Numbered from the stretch's first letter, positions 1-9,178 are shown. The stretch is DNA of 64,000 nt from Limnohabitans sp. T6-5 (GCF_003063315.1 NZ_NERV01000001.1:62001-126000), one strand, 5' to 3'. Numbers and translations are program-made. Notes: generated from the letters alone by a model not told the origin.

Positions 1-739
1 CGGTTTGATCCAGTTGATCACGTCTTTGGGCCATGACCTGCTCAATACCGGCCAGGTCTTCCTGAGCCTTGCTCAATTCAGCCTGCGCGTCCTGAAAGTA
101 TTTGTTGCGCCGATTGGTAATTTGCGCCTGAATGTCGGCCAACTGCCGCTCCAGCCGCAGCACATCGGTCATGCTCACGTCCCCTGTTTTGAGCAAGGGT
201 CGGGTCATGTTCAGCTCTTTTTGCGTCAGCCGCACCATGGACTCCAGGGCTTGGACTTCTTCACGGATGGCGGATCTGCGTTTTTTGAACAACACCATCT
301 GGGATTGCACAAATTCGGGATATTTCAAAGTTTCGCGCGGAAACTTGGGTTCTCGGCCCAACACTTCGGCCTGCAAGCGCGCCACGGTCACGGTCAAGGC
401 GGCCGCTTTGGCACGCGTTTCCAGAAAGCCCGATTCCTGGCGGGTTTTTTCAAGTTTGACCAACACCTGGTCACGCTGAACAACATCGCCCTCTTTGACC
501 AACAGGTCTTCGATCACGCCGCCATCGAGTGACTGGATGACCTGCGAACGTGCACTGGAGATCACCGATCCGGGCGCACGGGTGATTTGATCCACCTCGG
601 CAAAGTAGGCCCAAGTCAAAAACACAGCCACCGTCAAGGTGACGGTCCAAAACAGCCAGCGTGAACGCCGTAGGCTGCTGGACAGTTCATCCGAGGATGA
701 CCCCGCGTCATGGGACTGAAGAAACCAGAAAATTTTCAT
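1..739 (-). CDS. HlyD-family type I secretion membrane fusion protein (3' part beyond window)
   Basis: The gene starts at 739 on the minus strand and runs off the left edge, so 246 codons are visible. Conceptual translation begins MKIFWFLQSHD. A single membrane segment lies at about residues 28-46 after a short cytoplasmic tail. A biotinyl-lipoyl-like segment follows (SLDGGVIEDLLVKEGDVV), then a long helical stretch with heptad character, the usual HlyD/LapC layout. The adaptor would link the inner-membrane ABC transporter to the TolC channel. Its ATG overlaps the stop of the upstream ABC gene by 4 bp (736-739), which implies translational coupling. The substrate is not visible. Confidence 0.85.
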   Translation of the reverse strand, partial: MKIFWFLQSHDAGSSSDELSSSLRRSRWLFWTVTLTVAVFLTWAYFAEVDQITRAPGSVISSARSQVIQSLDGGVIEDLLVKEGDVVQRDQVLVKLEKTRQESGFLETRAKAAALTVTVARLQAEVLGREPKFPRETLKYPEFVQSQMVLFKKRRSAIREEVQALESMVRLTQKELNMTRPLLKTGDVSMTDVLRLERQLADIQAQITNRRNKYFQDAQAELSKAQEDLAGIEQVMAQRRDQLDQT

Positions 740-2925
740 GCTTTGGCCCCTCCGGGCGCAATGGCTACAGCGCTTGGCGCCGAGCGGGTGGGCGTTGGCG
801 TGTTCTGACTCAGACGAGCAAGCACCTCGTCGCGAGGACCGTCCAGCACAATTCGGCCACGGTCCATGACCAGGACGCGGTCCACATGCGGCAGCAAGGC
901 AGGCTTGTGGGTGACCACCACGATCACGGCATCTTTGGGCATTTCCTGAAACAGGTGGCGCATGACCTTGATTTCCAACTGCCCGTCCATGGACGCTGTG
1001 GGCTCATCGAGCAGCAAGACTTTGGGGCAAGCGAGCAACATGCGGGTCAATCCCACCAACTGCCTTTGCCCACCAGACAGGCCTCGGCCGCCCTCAGCGA
1101 TTTCCAGCTCCAGCCCTTTGGGGTGGTTTTGAATGGCGCTGTCCAGCCCTGTCATTGCCGCAGCACGCAAGATTTGCGTGTCGCTGGGCATGGGCAAACC
1201 CAAGCTCAGGTTCTCACGCAAAGTGCCTTTGAACAAGCGGATGTCTTGAGGCAAATAAGCAATGCTTTCACGAACATACTCGGGGGCCAGGTGCATGGCA
1301 TCCACGCCATCCAAAAAGAGATGCCCCGTCATGGGTTTGTACAGGCCCCCCAGCAACTTGATGAAGGTGGATTTACCCGACCCGACCGCACCCAGCACAG
1401 CAATTCTTTCGCCGGGACGAATTTGCAAGGATGAAATTTCAATCGACGGTGCGCCCTTGGCATAAGCAAAACCCACTTTGTCCATGCGCAACTCGCCGGT
1501 GCACTGTTCGGGCACCACCAAGCGCGCTTGAGGATCACGGTCACTGGGCATGGCCATGATGGCATTGAGCGATTTGAGGGCCACACGGGCATGTTCCCAC
1601 TGAACAATCAGACTCGACAACTGCGCCACTGGTGTCAAAGCGCGTCCTGAAATGATGGAGCAAGCGATCAAACTGCCCATGGTCAGATAGCCAGCATTGA
1701 TGGCATATGCACCGACCGCCACCATCCCAACATAGCTGATCTGCTGAAGTGATTGGGTCACGTTGCTCGACAACGAAGACATCATGCGCATCTTGAGTTC
1801 ATTGGAGGCCAAGTGGGCGGTCATGGCCCGCCAACGGGTCAACATTTTCCATTCCGCATTGGCGGCTTTGACCGACTCAATGCCGTCGATCGCTTCGATG
1901 AGCAAACCGTTTTTCAGGTTGGACTCTTCCATGTGCTCTGTGGTCAGTTTTTCCATCGACCGGCGGAACGCCAAACCCGCCAAAATTGACACGGGCACCA
2001 TGACAATGGGCACCCAGGCCACAGGCCCAGCCAACAAGCCGATCACGCCAATGAAAAGGATGCCGAAAGGCAAATCGGCCATGATGAAAAGGCTGGACGA
2101 AGTCAAAAAGTTACGAACCGATTCAAACTGCCGAATCTGGGACGCAAATGTACCGACCGTCCCCGGGCGGGCATCCAGACGGATGTCCAGCGCTTTGCCA
2201 AAAAAGACCGCCGACAGCTCCTGATCAATCAGCTTGCAAGCCCGGTCCACCATGTAGGCCCTGACTTGCTTGATGACGAGCTCCAAAATGATCGAAATCA
2301 CCACGCCAATGGTCAAGACCCACAAAGTGGCGTAACCCTTGGAGGGGATAACGCGGTCATAAACCTGCATCGAATACATGGCCGAAACCAGCCCCAGCGT
2401 GCTCAATACAAAGGTGGCAGCAACGCCTTCAAAAAACACAAACCGGTAGCGCCTGAGCGTGAATGCAAACCAATCGGTGGCAGACATCGAATGATGGCCC
2501 GTATCACCCGGCTGAGCGGGTGCGGTGGTCAATCGAAAAAGCGTGCCCTGGCCAGCAGCAGCCGCTTCGATGGCCAAGGTTTCACCTTTTTCATTTTGCG
2601 TGATCAGGGCACCTCGGCCCGAGCGGCCTCGCACCAACAAAACCTGTGTTTCATCCCGAGACAACCACAAGAGCGGAAAAATCTCTGGCTTCAAATCATC
2701 CAGACTCTGCACGGCGATCTCTGCATTCGGAAATCGTGCACGCCACCAGGTTTTCATGCGTTCTGTTCGGCTCAATGCGTCAACCGACAAACCCGTATCG
2801 GTGGAAGCCATCATGCCAAATCGATGCACTGGCACGGCCTGCCCCTGCAGTCCCGCCAATCGGGACAGTAAATGGGCCAAGGGCTGATCCAGCATTGGCG
2901 CCTCTGGCGTTTGAAAGTCAGTCAT
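736..2925 (-). CDS. Type I secretion system permease/ATPase (LapB-like ABC exporter)
   Basis: This 729-residue protein is a full ABC exporter half-molecule that would power one-step secretion through TolC. Residues 1-130 look like the degenerate, peptidase-inactive C39-like domain of LapB/HlyB exporters; I see no catalytic Cys-His pair. Residues about 155-440 form the six-helix membrane domain. The ATPase follows, with Walker A GAVGSGKS at 512-519, signature LSGGQ at 616-620, Walker B VLLLDEP at 636-642 and the H-loop His at 673. It overlaps the TolC gene by 8 bp and the HlyD gene by 4 bp. Exporters of this class often move large RTX or adhesin proteins, but no RTX cargo is in the window. Confidence 0.92.
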   Translation of the reverse strand: MTDFQTPEAPMLDQPLAHLLSRLAGLQGQAVPVHRFGMMASTDTGLSVDALSRTERMKTWWRARFPNAEIAVQSLDDLKPEIFPLLWLSRDETQVLLVRGRSGRGALITQNEKGETLAIEAAAAGQGTLFRLTTAPAQPGDTGHHSMSATDWFAFTLRRYRFVFFEGVAATFVLSTLGLVSAMYSMQVYDRVIPSKGYATLWVLTIGVVISIILELVIKQVRAYMVDRACKLIDQELSAVFFGKALDIRLDARPGTVGTFASQIRQFESVRNFLTSSSLFIMADLPFGILFIGVIGLLAGPVAWVPIVMVPVSILAGLAFRRSMEKLTTEHMEESNLKNGLLIEAIDGIESVKAANAEWKMLTRWRAMTAHLASNELKMRMMSSLSSNVTQSLQQISYVGMVAVGAYAINAGYLTMGSLIACSIISGRALTPVAQLSSLIVQWEHARVALKSLNAIMAMPSDRDPQARLVVPEQCTGELRMDKVGFAYAKGAPSIEISSLQIRPGERIAVLGAVGSGKSTFIKLLGGLYKPMTGHLFLDGVDAMHLAPEYVRESIAYLPQDIRLFKGTLRENLSLGLPMPSDTQILRAAAMTGLDSAIQNHPKGLELEIAEGGRGLSGGQRQLVGLTRMLLACPKVLLLDEPTASMDGQLEIKVMRHLFQEMPKDAVIVVVTHKPALLPHVDRVLVMDRGRIVLDGPRDEVLARLSQNTPTPTRSAPSAVAIAPGGAKA

Positions 2926-4171
2926 AAATTGATTGCAAATTGTCGATGTTGAGCTGTCCGCTGCTGAGCAACAAACGCAATTTCACCGCGTAAAGCCCAT
3001 ATTCGATTTCGCCTGCCGTGTTCGCCGCCTGAATGCTTTCACGCAAGGCGTTCAAAACGTCCAACCAGTTTTTTCGCCCGATTTGGTATTGCCGCAGGTA
3101 CGAATCGACCACCTCTTCGGTGGCCTTGATCAGCTCTTGGGAGGTCCCCAGTTGAAGCTCCAGTGATTGAACGTCTGACAAGGCATTTCGCACCTGCTGT
3201 TCAAGTTGCCGCTCATACAGAGCTATGCCTTGATCGGCCACGTCCAAACGAGCCTTGGCAGCCTCTACTGTTGCTGCGGCAGACAGACCGGCACCCGGCG
3301 AAAAATTCAGACTGAGATAAGTTTGGTTGCGATCCCCCGATAGGGCATAACCGGCCCCCCCCAAGGACTGACGATTGACCAGATAGAGGGCAGGCCAGCC
3401 TGCCGCCTTGGCCACCTGAATTTGCGCCTGCGCCACATCAACCTGGGCACGAAGGCGGTGCAACTCACCCGAGAACGCTTTGGCGCCCTCCACCCATTGC
3501 GCATCAGGCTTGGGCTGCCAGGGCAGTGCCGTTGGCAATTTGGGCGCACCGGCTTGCGGCCCCACCCATTGATCCAGCGTCAACAAGGCCGCCTGCAGTG
3601 AGCGCTCCACTTGTATGCGATCGCTGGTGGCTTGTTGTTTGCGCGCTTTGGCCAAAATGAAATCTGCCACGGGGCTGATTTCTGCCTTGACACGCCGATC
3701 AATCAGCGCGACCAGTTTTTGATGCTCGGACTCGCTTTTTTTGGTCAGAATCAAGCGCTCATGCAATCGCAAAATTTCAAAAAACGTGACGCTGGTTTGT
3801 TGCATCACCGACTGCCTGGTTTCCAGCAAAGCGGCCTCTGCCTGGCGAACTGCGGCTTGCGTCAAAAGAATCTGCCCCGTCACTCGCCCACCTTCCCATA
3901 AAGGTTGTTGGATGACGAGTGCTGTTTGGGGCTGCGAATTCGACGATGTGCCTTGAACAGTGACCGAGGGAAACCTCCCCCACATGGACGCATCCACATC
4001 CTTGTTGGCGGCTTGCAATTCGGACAGCTTCACTTGGACAGAGGGATGCTTCAGTGCAGCCAGTCGCAGCGCCTCAGAAAAATGCAGGTCTTCCGCGCTC
4101 ACAGGCGCAGAAGCAAGCACCATTGCAAAACCAAGTCCGCAGACTGCCCAAGCCTTGGCAAAACCATTCAT
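2918..4171 (-). CDS. TolC-family outer membrane efflux/secretion channel
   Basis: This 417-residue protein has an N-terminal signal peptide of about 26 residues (cleavage near PVSA/ED) and two outer-membrane efflux repeats rich in long alpha-helices, at about residues 30-210 and 230-410. It should trimerise into the outer-membrane exit duct for the ABC/HlyD pair encoded directly downstream. The reading frame overlaps the ABC gene by 8 bp, so the three genes are almost surely one transcript. It is the first gene of that transcript and follows a 154-bp AT-rich gap after the TetR gene. It is slightly shorter than E. coli TolC, as is common for T1SS-dedicated versions. Confidence 0.9.
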   Translation of the reverse strand: MNGFAKAWAVCGLGFAMVLASAPVSAEDLHFSEALRLAALKHPSVQVKLSELQAANKDVDASMWGRFPSVTVQGTSSNSQPQTALVIQQPLWEGGRVTGQILLTQAAVRQAEAALLETRQSVMQQTSVTFFEILRLHERLILTKKSESEHQKLVALIDRRVKAEISPVADFILAKARKQQATSDRIQVERSLQAALLTLDQWVGPQAGAPKLPTALPWQPKPDAQWVEGAKAFSGELHRLRAQVDVAQAQIQVAKAAGWPALYLVNRQSLGGAGYALSGDRNQTYLSLNFSPGAGLSAAATVEAAKARLDVADQGIALYERQLEQQVRNALSDVQSLELQLGTSQELIKATEEVVDSYLRQYQIGRKNWLDVLNALRESIQAANTAGEIEYGLYAVKLRLLLSSGQLNIDNLQSIYD

Positions 4172-4325
4172 GTGATTACCCCCAATCGATCAATCAACGA
4201 AATTGTTAAATTATTGATTTATTTTATTTAACATTGACATTATTACATAAATCAACAAATTTAATCAATACAGTTGCATCGATGTCTCGCAATGAGCCAG
4301 TCAGTAGCCTCTTGGGGCAGATCCC
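4172..4325 (-). promoter_or_regulatory. AT-rich probable promoter region of the T1SS operon
   Basis: This gap between the TetR gene and the tolC-like gene is strikingly AT-rich (about 4195-4270) compared with the GC-rich genes around it. It is the only plausible promoter space for the secretion operon. No confident -35/-10 pair is assigned. Confidence 0.4.
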
Positions 4326-4988
4326 TCATGTTTTGGGCGTCAACATGGCCCAAGCCAAATCCACCAGCACGTCTTCAAGGGCTGGGCTGCCCAGCAAGGG
4401 AGACTTCTCCAGGCTGGCGCTGCGCAAGGTACCAATGATGGAACGCGTCAGCACAAACATCTGCGCAGCGTTCGGCACTTTCAAAGTCGGGTGATGGATG
4501 CGCTCAAAAAAAATGGCCAAACGATCTGACACTTGGCGCACGGCACTGGCCGTTTCATCGGGTTGCTCCAACTTCCAGCACAAGCGGATCATGCTCTGGC
4601 TCAGTCCTCCACCAGAAGCAAAACCCCGCAAGATGATTCGGATGGCCTTGCCCAACACGGCACGGGCGTCCTGCGACTGAACCTCTGCACTGGTTTCTAG
4701 TTCAGACAGGTACAGCTCCAGTGAATGCAACACCAGGTCCGTGCCCCGGGTCGCCATGGCCCGCACCAAAACCTCTTTGCTCGGAAAGTACTGGTACAGC
4801 GTGCCAATCGAAAAACCTGCCGCCGCCGCCACCTTGTTGGTAGTCAACCCGGCCTCGCCCTCCCTGTCCAAAATCTGAGCAGCCGCCTGGAACAAGGTTT
4901 CTATGGTCTGCTGCGAGCGAGCCTGGGTGGGCTGGCGACGCTGATGTTGCTTGGCTTCTGGGGCTGTGCTTGATTTTTTGGATGCCAT
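4326..4988 (-). CDS. TetR/AcrR-family transcriptional regulator
   Basis: I place the start at 4988 (MASKKSS..., 220 aa). The reading frame stays open upstream to 5186, but that extension runs into the divergent gene and is not protein-like. Residues about 25-70 form a TetR helix-turn-helix (LTTNKVAAAAGFSIGTLYQYF is the recognition region), followed by an all-helical ligand-binding domain. The gene diverges from the predicted hydrolase gene at 5081 and lies just upstream of the T1SS operon on the same strand, so it could regulate either. Inverted TGCTCAT/ATGAGCA motifs in the 92-bp divergent gap are candidate operators. Confidence 0.88.
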   Translation of the reverse strand: MASKKSSTAPEAKQHQRRQPTQARSQQTIETLFQAAAQILDREGEAGLTTNKVAAAAGFSIGTLYQYFPSKEVLVRAMATRGTDLVLHSLELYLSELETSAEVQSQDARAVLGKAIRIILRGFASGGGLSQSMIRLCWKLEQPDETASAVRQVSDRLAIFFERIHHPTLKVPNAAQMFVLTRSIIGTLRSASLEKSPLLGSPALEDVLVDLAWAMLTPKT

Positions 4989-5006
4989 GAATTCACGCCT
5001 TGAAAC

Positions 5007-5076
5007 ATGAGCAGATAGCGAGTTGATCGCATGCTCATTAATCTGAATAATGCTCATATTCTGACTTATTTGAGCA
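5007..5076. promoter_or_regulatory. Operator-like repeats between the TetR gene and the hydrolase gene
   Basis: The divergent gap holds ATGAGCA at 5007-5013, TGCTCAT at 5032-5038, TGCTCAT at 5051-5057 and TGAGCA at 5071-5076. These form inverted pairs, 5007/5032 and 5051/5071, as expected for dimeric TetR binding sites overlapping two promoters. Binding is inferred from symmetry and position only. Confidence 0.45.
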
Positions 5077-5080
5077 ACTG

Positions 5081-5971
5081 ATGACCACGTCTGCCACCCT
5101 GCATGCCCCGACCGAACTGACGGTTCGCCGCCTGAGCGTTGATTTGAGCCAGGGTTTTTCTCGCCACTGGAATGGCGGCGACGCATTTTTGACGGCTTAT
5201 GCCAACGCGCTGTCCATGAGTTTTCCGGTCGGTGAGCAGTTTTTCATCGATTCGGTCAAGGAAGGCGCCAAACACCTGCCCGACACCGCGCAAAACGCTG
5301 ACCTGAAGCACATTGCCAAAGGCTTCATCGGCCAGGAGGCCACCCATCGGCACCTGCATGGCCTGTACAACGCCCACCTGGAAAAGCAAGGCCTAGTCAA
5401 CCATTGGGGGCCACGCGCATTGAAACGTCAAGAGCGTGGGCGCGAGAAACTATTCAATCAAAGTGACAGGGGTTATTTGCACGAGTTGGCCATCACGGCG
5501 GCATTCGAGCATTACACCGCCATTTTTGGCGAACTGACGCTGGCGAACTTGGACCAGCCGGGTGATTGTTTTGCCCAGGCCGATGAGCCCCTCAAAACCC
5601 TGTGGCGCTGGCACGCCGCCGAAGAGTCGGAACACAAGTGCGTGGCGTTTGACATTTACCAGCGCTTGGGCGGCAACCATGCCTGGCGCATGCGCTGGTT
5701 TTGGTACGTCACGGTACAGTTCACGACCGATGTGCTGCGTCAGACGGTGAACAACCTCTGGCACGACAAGACATTGTTCAAACCATCCACCTGGTGGTCA
5801 GCTGGCAAATTCTTTTTGGGCCGTCATGGCATGGTCTGGCGCGTGGCCAAACCCTTGTGGGCCTACACCCGCAAAGACTTTCACCCCATGCAGGTGGGCC
5901 AGCCCCATTTGTCGCAAGACTGGCTCAAGGCCCATGCCGAGCAGTGGCGTGCGGTGGGCACAGCGGCCTGA
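5081..5971 (+). CDS. Predicted metal-dependent hydrolase, PF10118-type
   Basis: This 296-residue protein matches the predicted metal-dependent hydrolase family PF10118. It carries a ferritin-like set of metal ligands: Glu86-x2-His89 with His91, Glu143-His144, and His178 with Glu182-x2-His185 in HAAEESEHK. The arrangement of two E-x2-H motifs on separate helices suggests a di-iron or similar centre. The family's substrate is not established, so no reaction is assigned. It is divergent from the TetR gene and likely controlled by it. The start ATG at 5081 lacks a strong Shine-Dalgarno sequence but is the first Met of a well-conserved frame. Confidence 0.82.
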   Translation: MTTSATLHAPTELTVRRLSVDLSQGFSRHWNGGDAFLTAYANALSMSFPVGEQFFIDSVKEGAKHLPDTAQNADLKHIAKGFIGQEATHRHLHGLYNAHLEKQGLVNHWGPRALKRQERGREKLFNQSDRGYLHELAITAAFEHYTAIFGELTLANLDQPGDCFAQADEPLKTLWRWHAAEESEHKCVAFDIYQRLGGNHAWRMRWFWYVTVQFTTDVLRQTVNNLWHDKTLFKPSTWWSAGKFFLGRHGMVWRVAKPLWAYTRKDFHPMQVGQPHLSQDWLKAHAEQWRAVGTAA

Positions 5972-5987
5972 AACTCGCCACCAGGTC

Positions 5988-6008
5988 CACCCCCGCCCTC
6001 AGGGGGTG
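5988..6008. terminator. Possible bidirectional hairpin between convergent genes
   Basis: CACCCCC (5988-5994) pairs with GGGGGTG (6002-6008) across a 7-nt loop at the junction of two convergent genes, overlapping the end of the thioesterase gene. There is no T-tract, so intrinsic termination is uncertain. Confidence 0.3.
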
Positions 6009-6421
6009 ACCAAAGCCTTGACCCAGTCGGGCAAGGGCACCGCCTTCTGATTGGGAAAGTCCACCCAGATGGTGGTGGCGCCACCGGCCGCAAACACCAC
6101 ACCCGGCTGATCGGTTCGCTCCAGCGTGCACCAGCTCTCAAAGGTGGTGCGCGCCGGGTCACTGACATACATCCGGGCCAGAATGTCGCCGGGGTATTCG
6201 AACTGCTTGTAGAAGTTGCAAAACGCGTTCACGATCACCGGCCCCTCGCCCTTGGGATTGAGCTCAAAGCCAATTTTGTCAAACCAGTCGATGCGGGTTG
6301 TTTCGAGATACCGGAAATAGACCGTGTTGTTGACGTGGCCCATGGCGTCCATGTCGCCCCAGCGGATGGGGATGGTCATCTCGTGCACCAGTTTTTTATG
6401 ATCGGGCAGCTCGTATTTCAT
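5999..6421 (-). CDS. Acyl-CoA thioesterase, 4-hydroxybenzoyl-CoA thioesterase/YbgC-like hotdog protein
   Basis: This 140-residue single-domain hotdog protein carries the signature WGDMDAMGHVNN at residues 21-32. The Asp in the D-x-D-x2-G-H-V-N motif is the usual catalytic residue of the 4HBT/YbgC group. Length fits the family. It would hydrolyse an acyl-CoA thioester in the cytoplasm; the acyl group cannot be read from the sequence. It lies 11 bp downstream of the SDR gene on the same strand, so the two are probably co-transcribed and may act on the same acyl-CoA intermediate. ETF-QO divergently upstream fits a fatty or branched-chain acyl-CoA oxidation setting. Confidence 0.87.
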   Translation of the reverse strand: MKYELPDHKKLVHEMTIPIRWGDMDAMGHVNNTVYFRYLETTRIDWFDKIGFELNPKGEGPVIVNAFCNFYKQFEYPGDILARMYVSDPARTTFESWCTLERTDQPGVVFAAGGATTIWVDFPNQKAVPLPDWVKALVTP

Positions 6422-6432
6422 GGCTCAAGCCC

Positions 6433-7215
6433 TCACATGGCAAAACCATCGTCGGCGGCAATCACCGCACCGTTGATGAAATGGCTCTGGTCACTGGCCA
6501 ACATGACCAGCAAAGCATCCAGATCCTGAGGCTGACCCACCCGCTTGCGCGGCAGCATGCTGATGAGTTTTTGGCCCTGCTCGGTCTGCCAGTGGTGGTG
6601 GTTGATCTCGGTGTCGATGTAGCCGGGGCAAATGGCGTTCACGTTGATGCCAAACTTGCCCCACTCCACCGCAAAAGCCTTGGTCATCTGGATCACTGCA
6701 GCCTTGCTCATGCAATACACGCCGATCTGCGGCAAGACTTTCAGCCCCGCCATCGAGGCGATGTTGATGATGCGTCCGCCGGTGAAGCTGCCCGGCGCTG
6801 CCCCCTTGGCGCGCGCCAACATGCGTTTGCCCACCTCTTGCGCCACAAAAAACGCGCCACGCACATTGGTGTTCATGATGAAGTCGTAATTCTCTTCGGT
6901 CACGTCCTGGATGCGCTGGGTGGTGCTCACGCCCGAGTTGTTGACCAGAATGTCAATGCTGCCCATCTCGGTTTCAGCGTGGGCCACCGCTGCGGCAATG
7001 CTGGCCTTGTCGGTCACATCCATCGCCACCACATGGGCGTTGCCGCCTGCAGCCTCGATCTCGGCGCGCAAATCCTTGAGCTTGTCCACCCGGCGGCTGG
7101 CCAGCACCACGCCCGCACCGGCTGCGGCCAGGGTTTTGGCAAATTGCGCGCCCAAACCACTGGATGCGCCGGTCACCAGGGCCACGCGGCCCGACAAATC
7201 GATTTCATAAGCCAT
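6433..7215 (-). CDS. SDR-family NAD(P)-dependent oxidoreductase
   Basis: This 260-residue classical short-chain dehydrogenase has TGASSGLG at 15-22 for dinucleotide binding, NNSG at 92-95, and catalytic Ser154, Tyr167 and Lys171 (YCMSK). The Arg pair RR at 41-42 after beta-2 would permit NADP(H) use, though this is not decisive. It may act on a 3-hydroxyacyl-CoA or a related alcohol/ketone, an inference from its thioesterase and ETF-QO neighbours. A good Shine-Dalgarno GAGGAG lies just before the ATG. It is the first gene of a two-gene operon with the thioesterase. Confidence 0.88.
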   Translation of the reverse strand: MAYEIDLSGRVALVTGASSGLGAQFAKTLAAAGAGVVLASRRVDKLKDLRAEIEAAGGNAHVVAMDVTDKASIAAAVAHAETEMGSIDILVNNSGVSTTQRIQDVTEENYDFIMNTNVRGAFFVAQEVGKRMLARAKGAAPGSFTGGRIINIASMAGLKVLPQIGVYCMSKAAVIQMTKAFAVEWGKFGINVNAICPGYIDTEINHHHWQTEQGQKLISMLPRKRVGQPQDLDALLVMLASDQSHFINGAVIAADDGFAM

Positions 7216-7364
7216 GACAACTCCTCAAAAATGTCTGTATCAGGGGAAACCCACTGCTGACGCCATTGTGCGGGGCAAGCCTGCCCGAGCCGCATAAAAT
7301 GAGTCACACGCTCGACACCCCGGTGATCGACAACCCGAATCCCCAACTTCAAACAGAGACGTTC

Positions 7365-9056
7365 ATGAGCCCCGAAGAAATTTTGAGCACCTACGGTCCC
7401 CGCGAATCCATGGAATACGACGTGGTCGTGGTCGGCGGCGGCCCCGGCGGCCTGTCCACAGCCATCCGCCTGAAGCAGCTGGCGGCTAAAAAAGGCACCG
7501 ATGTGTCGGTGGTGGTCCTTGAAAAAGGCGGCGAGCCCGGCGCCCACATCCTCTCGGGCGCCATCATGGACCCCAAGGCCTTGACCGAACTCTTGCCCAA
7601 CTGGAAAGAACTCGGCGCCCCCCTCAACCAACCCGTGACCGATGACGCCTGGAGCTTTCTGTCTGAAACAGGCGCCCTGCGGACACCCAACTTCTTGCTG
7701 CCCGAATGCGCACAGAACCACGGCAACTACATCATCAGCCTCTCTAACTTCACCCGGTGGTTGGGTCAGCAGGCCGAAAACCTGGGCGTTGAAATTTTCC
7801 CCGGCTTCACCGCAGCAGAAGTGCTCTACAACGAAGACGGCAGCGTCAAAGGCGTGGCCACCGGCAATATGGGCATCGGCAAAGATGGCGAACCCACCGA
7901 CAACTTCCAGCTCGGCATGGAACTGCACGCCAAGTACACCGTGTTTGCCGAAGGCGCACGCGGCCATCTGGGCAAGCAGCTGATCGCCAAGTACAAACTT
8001 GACGAAGGCCGCGACCCGCAAACCTACGGCATCGGTATCAAAGAAGTGTGGGAGATTGACCCTTCACGCCACACACCCGGTTTTGTGATGCACACCGCTG
8101 GCTGGCCCATGAACAACGACACCTACGGCGGTGCGTTCATGTACCACATGGAAGACAACAAAATCGCCATCGGTTACGTGGTGGGTCTGGACTACGCCAA
8201 CCCCTGGCTCAGCCCCTTTGAAGAATTCCAGCGCTGGAAGACCCACAACAACATCAAGTGGTACTTCACCAACGACAAGGGCGAAGTCAACGCCAAACGC
8301 ATAGGCTACGGCGCACGCGCCATCACCGCAGGCGGCCTGATGAGCCTGCCCAAGACCGTGTTCCCGGGTGGCGCACTGGTCGGTTGCGATGCCGGTTACC
8401 TGAACGTCAGCCGCATCAAAGGCAGCCACGCCGCCATCAAGACCGGCATGCAGGCCGCCGAAGCGGCCTACGACGCCATCGTGGCGGGCCGTCAGCATGA
8501 CGAGCTGAGCGCCTACCCCGAGGCGTTTGAAGCCAGCTGGCTCTATACCGAGCTCAACAAGTCGCGCAACTTCAAGACCTGGTTCAAGAAGGGCCTGACG
8601 GTGGCGACCCTCATGAACGGTTTTGAGCAGTTCGTGCTGCGCGGTCACATTCCCTGGACACTGCGCCGCGACAAGGCCGACCACACCTACCTCAAGCCTG
8701 CGGCCGATTGCCCGAAGATCGACTACCCCAAGCCGGACGGCAAGCTGACCTTTGACCGCCTCTCGAGCGTGTTCATCAGCAACACCAATCACGAAGAAAA
8801 CCAGCCTGAGCACCTGACGCTGAAAGACGCATCGGTGCCGGTGAGCATCAACCTCGCCAAATATGCAGGCCCCGAGTCGCGCTATTGCCCAGCCGGCGTG
8901 TACGAGTTCGTGAAGAACGAAGACAACAGCGACCGCCTGCAGATCAACGCGCAAAACTGTGTGCACTGCAAAACCTGCGACATCAAGGACCCGACGCAAA
9001 ACATCGTCTGGGTCACACCAGAAGGTGGTGGTGGGCCCAACTACACGGGCATGTGA
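7365..9056 (+). CDS. Electron transfer flavoprotein-ubiquinone oxidoreductase (ETF-QO)
   Basis: This membrane-associated FAD/[4Fe-4S] enzyme passes electrons from reduced ETF (from acyl-CoA dehydrogenases) to ubiquinone. From the chosen start (MSPEEIL, 563 aa) the FAD motif GGGPGG lies at 24-29. The C-terminal cluster ligands are Cys508, Cys532, Cys535 and Cys538 (NCVHCKTCD). Length and order match the family. The frame stays open upstream to an ATG at 7299 and a TTG at 7266. I prefer 7365 because the protein similarity I recognise begins there and an AGAG precedes it. A strong terminator follows the stop, so it is probably monocistronic. Confidence 0.93.
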   Translation: MSPEEILSTYGPRESMEYDVVVVGGGPGGLSTAIRLKQLAAKKGTDVSVVVLEKGGEPGAHILSGAIMDPKALTELLPNWKELGAPLNQPVTDDAWSFLSETGALRTPNFLLPECAQNHGNYIISLSNFTRWLGQQAENLGVEIFPGFTAAEVLYNEDGSVKGVATGNMGIGKDGEPTDNFQLGMELHAKYTVFAEGARGHLGKQLIAKYKLDEGRDPQTYGIGIKEVWEIDPSRHTPGFVMHTAGWPMNNDTYGGAFMYHMEDNKIAIGYVVGLDYANPWLSPFEEFQRWKTHNNIKWYFTNDKGEVNAKRIGYGARAITAGGLMSLPKTVFPGGALVGCDAGYLNVSRIKGSHAAIKTGMQAAEAAYDAIVAGRQHDELSAYPEAFEASWLYTELNKSRNFKTWFKKGLTVATLMNGFEQFVLRGHIPWTLRRDKADHTYLKPAADCPKIDYPKPDGKLTFDRLSSVFISNTNHEENQPEHLTLKDASVPVSINLAKYAGPESRYCPAGVYEFVKNEDNSDRLQINAQNCVHCKTCDIKDPTQNIVWVTPEGGGGPNYTGM

Positions 9057-9074
9057 ACCTGCCCTGCACTGAAG

Positions 9075-9099
9075 GAGGCCCTGAGGGGCCTCTTTTTTT
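9075..9099 (+). terminator. Rho-independent terminator after ETF-QO
   Basis: GAGGCCC (9075-9081) pairs with GGGCCTC (9086-9092) around a TGAG loop, followed by a run of seven T. This is a classical intrinsic terminator 19 bp after the ETF-QO stop. Confidence 0.88.
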
Positions 9100-9178
9100 G
9101 GCGATTCGACGTCACATTGGCATCACAAACCCGCGAAAACCCTTATTGGCGCTGAACGAGGGACACTGATAATCAAAG

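Noticed and set aside
736..4171. Idea that the T1SS exports the giant TpsA proteins
   Set aside because: Both exoproteins have Sec-type extended signal peptides, TPS domains and an adjacent TpsB, which is a complete separate route.
4175..4190. GTGATTAC and CCCAAT near the tolC start resemble parts of the tpsA module
   Set aside because: The parts are in a different order and spacing, and short AT-rich words recur by chance.
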